The position numbers and the translations under genes are program-made. Positions 61,581 to 64,000 of a stretch of DNA of 64,000 nucleotides are shown here, one piece after another (the stretch's first letter is position 1; the number at the start of each line of letters is the position of its first letter). The stretch covers positions 186,001-250,000 of the forward strand of contig NZ_JAHKNI010000002.1 of the NCBI RefSeq assembly GCF_018860155.1, written 5' to 3'. The notes beneath the pieces are model-generated. The model was not told the origin of the DNA and did not search any database. It was given only the letters and a program-made list of their open reading frames with translations. The DNA is from Nocardia albiluteola (GTDB taxonomy: Bacteria > Actinomycetota > Actinomycetes > Mycobacteriales > Mycobacteriaceae).

Positions 61581-63101
61581 ATGAAGATCTCCGCGCGCGA
61601 ACTTCTGGATGAACTGCTCGATCGCGGTTCGTTCGCGAGCTGGGATCGGCAGGTGGTCGAGGTCTCCGCGAGTCCCGGGTACCGCACGGAACTGCGGGAG
61701 GCCCGGGCGCGGTCCGGCGCCGACGAGGCCGTGCTGACCGGCGAGGGAATGCTGCGGGGTCGGCGAATAGCCGTGATCGCCTGTGAATTCGGATTTCTCG
61801 CGGGCTCGATCGGGGTGGCCGCGGCGGAGCGGATCGTGACGGCGGTCGAGCGGGCGACGGAGCTGGGGCTGCCGCTGGTGGCCTCGCCGACCTCCGGGGG
61901 AACGCGGATGCAGGAGGGCACCGTCGCGTTCGTGCAGATGGTCAAGGTCGCCGGGGCCGTGGCGGCGCACAAGGCGGCCGGGCATCCCTATCTGGTGTAT
62001 CTGCGTGATCCCACGATGGGCGGGGTATTCGCCTCGTGGGGGTCGTTGGGGCACATGACATTTGCCGAACCGGGCGCGCTGATCGGGTTCCTCGGGCCGC
62101 GGGTGTACCGGGCGCTGTATGGGCGGCCGTTCCCGGAGGGGGTACAGACCGCGGAGAATCTGTATCGCAGTGGGGTGATCGATGGCGTGGTGCCGGTCAA
62201 GGTGTTTCGCCGGATCGTGCATCGGGTGCTGGCTGTCGTCGAAACTGCTGCGGGATCGAAAGGTTCGAGTCTCGACATCGAAACTCCCACTCGCGCTGTC
62301 GATTCCGAGACTGCGCGCGATTCCGGCACCGAGAAATCCGCATGGGATGCCGTGCTGATCTCGCGCCGTCCGGACCGTCCTGGCATCCGCGAGCTCTTAC
62401 GTCATGTGACGGACCGCGTTCCGTTGAGCGGCACCGGCCAGGGCGAGTCCGATAGGACCGTGCTGCTCGCCCTGGCCCGCCTGCGCGGCCGCCCGTGCGT
62501 GCTGTTCGGTCACGACCGCGCCGGACAGGACGGCGAAAACACCATGGGCCCAGCCGCTTTGCGAGAGGCGCGGCGGAGCATGCAGCTGGCCGCGGAACTC
62601 GCGCTGCCGCTGGTGCTGGTGATCGACACCGCCGGTGCGGCGCTCTCGCGCGAGGCCGAGGAGCGCGGGCTGGCCCCCGAAATCGCGCGCTGCCTGGCCG
62701 ATCTGGTCACCCTGGACACCCCGACGGTCTCGGTGCTGCTGGGGCAGGGCAGCGGCGGCGGCGCGCTGGCGCTGCTGCCGGCCGACCGGGTGCTGGCCGC
62801 CACGCACGCCTGGCTCGCGCCGCTGCCGCCAGAAGGCGCCAGCGCCATAGTCTTTCGCGACACCGCGCACGCCCCCGCGCTGGCGGCCGCGCAGCGCATC
62901 CGCGCGGCCGACCTGCTGGCCGACGGTGTCGTCGATCGCATCGTGCCCGAGTATCCCGACGCCGCCGACGAGCCGACCGACTTCGCCCACCGCATGGTGC
63001 GGGCGATCGCCGAGGAGCTGACCGACCTCGGGGGCCGGTCGCCGGAGTCGCTGCGGTCCGAGCGTCACCTGCGATACCGCCGCCTGGGTCTGAGGTCTTG
63101 A
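61581..63101 (+). CDS. accD3: Acyl-CoA carboxylase carboxyltransferase (AccD3-like)
   Basis: A 506-residue carboxyltransferase with both halves in one chain. The N-half has GRRIAVIACEFGFLAGSIGV and VASPTSGGTRMQEGTVAFVQ with DPTMGGVFASWGSLGHMTFA. The C-half has LPLVLVIDTAGAALSREAEE and VSVLLGQGSGGGALALLPAD. It resembles M. tuberculosis AccD3 (Rv0904c), which is adjacent to prrA there. It transfers CO2 from biotin to an acyl-CoA, together with a biotin carboxylase encoded elsewhere. Substrate (acetyl- or propionyl-CoA) is not certain. It starts at ATG 61581; the frame is open to 61470. Confidence 0.9.
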   Translation: MKISARELLDELLDRGSFASWDRQVVEVSASPGYRTELREARARSGADEAVLTGEGMLRGRRIAVIACEFGFLAGSIGVAAAERIVTAVERATELGLPLVASPTSGGTRMQEGTVAFVQMVKVAGAVAAHKAAGHPYLVYLRDPTMGGVFASWGSLGHMTFAEPGALIGFLGPRVYRALYGRPFPEGVQTAENLYRSGVIDGVVPVKVFRRIVHRVLAVVETAAGSKGSSLDIETPTRAVDSETARDSGTEKSAWDAVLISRRPDRPGIRELLRHVTDRVPLSGTGQGESDRTVLLALARLRGRPCVLFGHDRAGQDGENTMGPAALREARRSMQLAAELALPLVLVIDTAGAALSREAEERGLAPEIARCLADLVTLDTPTVSVLLGQGSGGGALALLPADRVLAATHAWLAPLPPEGASAIVFRDTAHAPALAAAQRIRAADLLADGVVDRIVPEYPDAADEPTDFAHRMVRAIAEELTDLGGRSPESLRSERHLRYRRLGLRS

Positions 63102-63220
63102 CCCGGCACAGGCCGGGCCCGCCGTCATCATCGGTCCGGCTACTCGAGTGGGGGCTGGGCCGCCGACACACGGTCGGGGTGTCCGTTGACGGCTCGGCCA
63201 ACCGCTTCTACGGTCGTGGG

Positions 63221-64000
63221 GTGACCTTTCGCAGCGAGACCAGCTCCGTGCCATCGGTCGTCCTGAACGACGGGACCGTGATCCCCAAGCTGGGCTACGG
63301 CGTGTTCCAGGTCGCCGAGGAGGAGGCGTTCGACGCGGTCACGGCAGCGCTCGAGGCCGGGTACCGCAGCATCGACACCGCGGCGATCTACGGCAACGAG
63401 GTCGAGGTAGGCCGCGCGGTGAAGGAGTTCGCCCTGCCGCGTGACGAGGTCTTCGTCACCACCAAGCTGTGGAACTCCGACCAGGGCTACGATTCGACGC
63501 TGCGGGCGTTCGACGCGAGCATGCGGCGCCTCGGTCTGGACTACCTGGATCTGTACCTCATCCACTGGCCGGTGGCCCGCGCCGACCGCTTCGTGGATAC
63601 CTTCCGCGCCTTCCAATCGCTGAAGTCGCAAGGCCGTGTCGGCTCGATCGGCGTCTCCAATTTCACCCGCGACGACCTGGAGCGAGTCATCGCCGAGACC
63701 GGTGAGACGCCCTCGGTCAACCAGATCGAGCTGCATCCCGGTCTCGGCCAGTCCGAGCTGCGCGCATTCCACGCCGAGCGGGGCATCGCCACGGAGGCGT
63801 GGAGCCCGCTGGGGCAGGGCGCGGAGCTGAAGGATCCGACGATCGCCCAGATCGCGACTGAAACCGGGCGCACCCCGGCCCAGGTGATCATTCGGTGGCA
63901 TCTGCAGCTCGGTAATATCGTCATCCCGAAGTCGGTGACGCCGAGCAGGATCCGGGAGAATTTCGACGTCTTCTCCTTCGAGCTGTCCTCGGACCAGATG
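63221..64000 (+). CDS. Aldo/keto reductase, 5' part (cut by window end)
   Basis: The first 260 codons of an NADPH-dependent aldo/keto reductase, similar to the AKR5 group (2,5-diketo-gluconate reductase/Rv2971 type). The catalytic tetrad is visible: Asp and Tyr in SIDTAAIYGNEVEVGRAVKE, Lys in FVTTKLWNSDQ and His in DLYLIHWPVARAD. SIGVSNFTRDDLERVI, SVNQIELHP and the NADPH-binding VIPKSVTPSRIRENFDVF are in place. GTG 63221 is the likely start; no strong ribosome site is present. The last ~15-20 residues lie outside the window. It probably reduces aldehydes such as methylglyoxal. Confidence 0.9.
   Translation, partial: MTFRSETSSVPSVVLNDGTVIPKLGYGVFQVAEEEAFDAVTAALEAGYRSIDTAAIYGNEVEVGRAVKEFALPRDEVFVTTKLWNSDQGYDSTLRAFDASMRRLGLDYLDLYLIHWPVARADRFVDTFRAFQSLKSQGRVGSIGVSNFTRDDLERVIAETGETPSVNQIELHPGLGQSELRAFHAERGIATEAWSPLGQGAELKDPTIAQIATETGRTPAQVIIRWHLQLGNIVIPKSVTPSRIRENFDVFSFELSSDQM

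Overview
The window is very GC-rich, uses G/C-ending codons almost throughout and is densely packed with actinobacterial genes. Its content and order resemble the Mycobacterium tuberculosis Rv0858c-Rv0904c interval as I remember it: an Rv0858c-like aminotransferase, the XPB helicase and its helicase-associated partner, an Rv0863-like small protein, an RpfA-like resuscitation factor, CspB, DUF2771, an MFS protein, DUF3027, DUF2530, MarR, DUF2537, a SpoU methyltransferase, SepH, SerC, two citrate synthases, PrrA/PrrB and AccD3. This is a mycolic-acid-lineage actinomycete. Lengths and accessory content suggest Nocardia or a close relative. That is inference; there is no rRNA gene in the window.

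Layout. 1-2 kb: an HxlR regulator with a palindromic operator, a methyltransferase and a small secreted protein. 2-10 kb: an aminotransferase, then a LacI-controlled sugar locus (LacI repressor divergent from a fucose/arabinose-isomerase-like enzyme, ABC ATPase, permease and binding lipoprotein) with two matching operators and a terminator. 10-19 kb: the XPB helicase, a LysE exporter, a secreted M1 peptidase, a coiled-coil protein, a 35-residue ORF behind a palindrome, and the XPB partner protein. 19-21 kb: an rpf gene with a c-di-AMP (ydaO-type) leader and a CRP-type site, then cspB. 21-31 kb: small conserved proteins, a glutaminyl cyclase, and a DUF3027 gene overlapping a large Hsp90/sacsin-type ATPase gene; both of the latter carry long low-complexity expansions.

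31-45 kb: DUF2530, MarR, YccF, an Eis-family acetyltransferase, an AI-2E-type permease, a STAND NTPase without sensor repeats, gltA, MFS, pdxH, citA, a membrane protein and a TAT-lipoprotein polysaccharide deacetylase. 45-53 kb: serC, sepH, DUF2537, a SpoU methyltransferase, FKBP, prrAB and a haemophore-like protein. 53-64 kb: a propionyl/acetyl-CoA synthetase, a four-gene conservon (sensor kinase, roadblock, DUF742, GTPase), accD3 and a partial aldo/keto reductase.

Most of the window is core genome. The most unusual features are the roughly 29-copy GLPQR tail of the conservon kinase; short dispersed repeats, two of which lie inside genes (an ABC ATPase and prrB); an in-frame, compositionally odd insertion in the acyl-CoA synthetase; the combined CRP-site and c-di-AMP-leader control of rpf; the sensor-less STAND protein; and the palindrome plus 35-residue ORF. 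Several genes show a TANNNT -10 box 6-7 nt before the start codon, implying leaderless mRNAs. I see no CRISPR array, tRNA, rRNA, prophage or intact insertion sequence.
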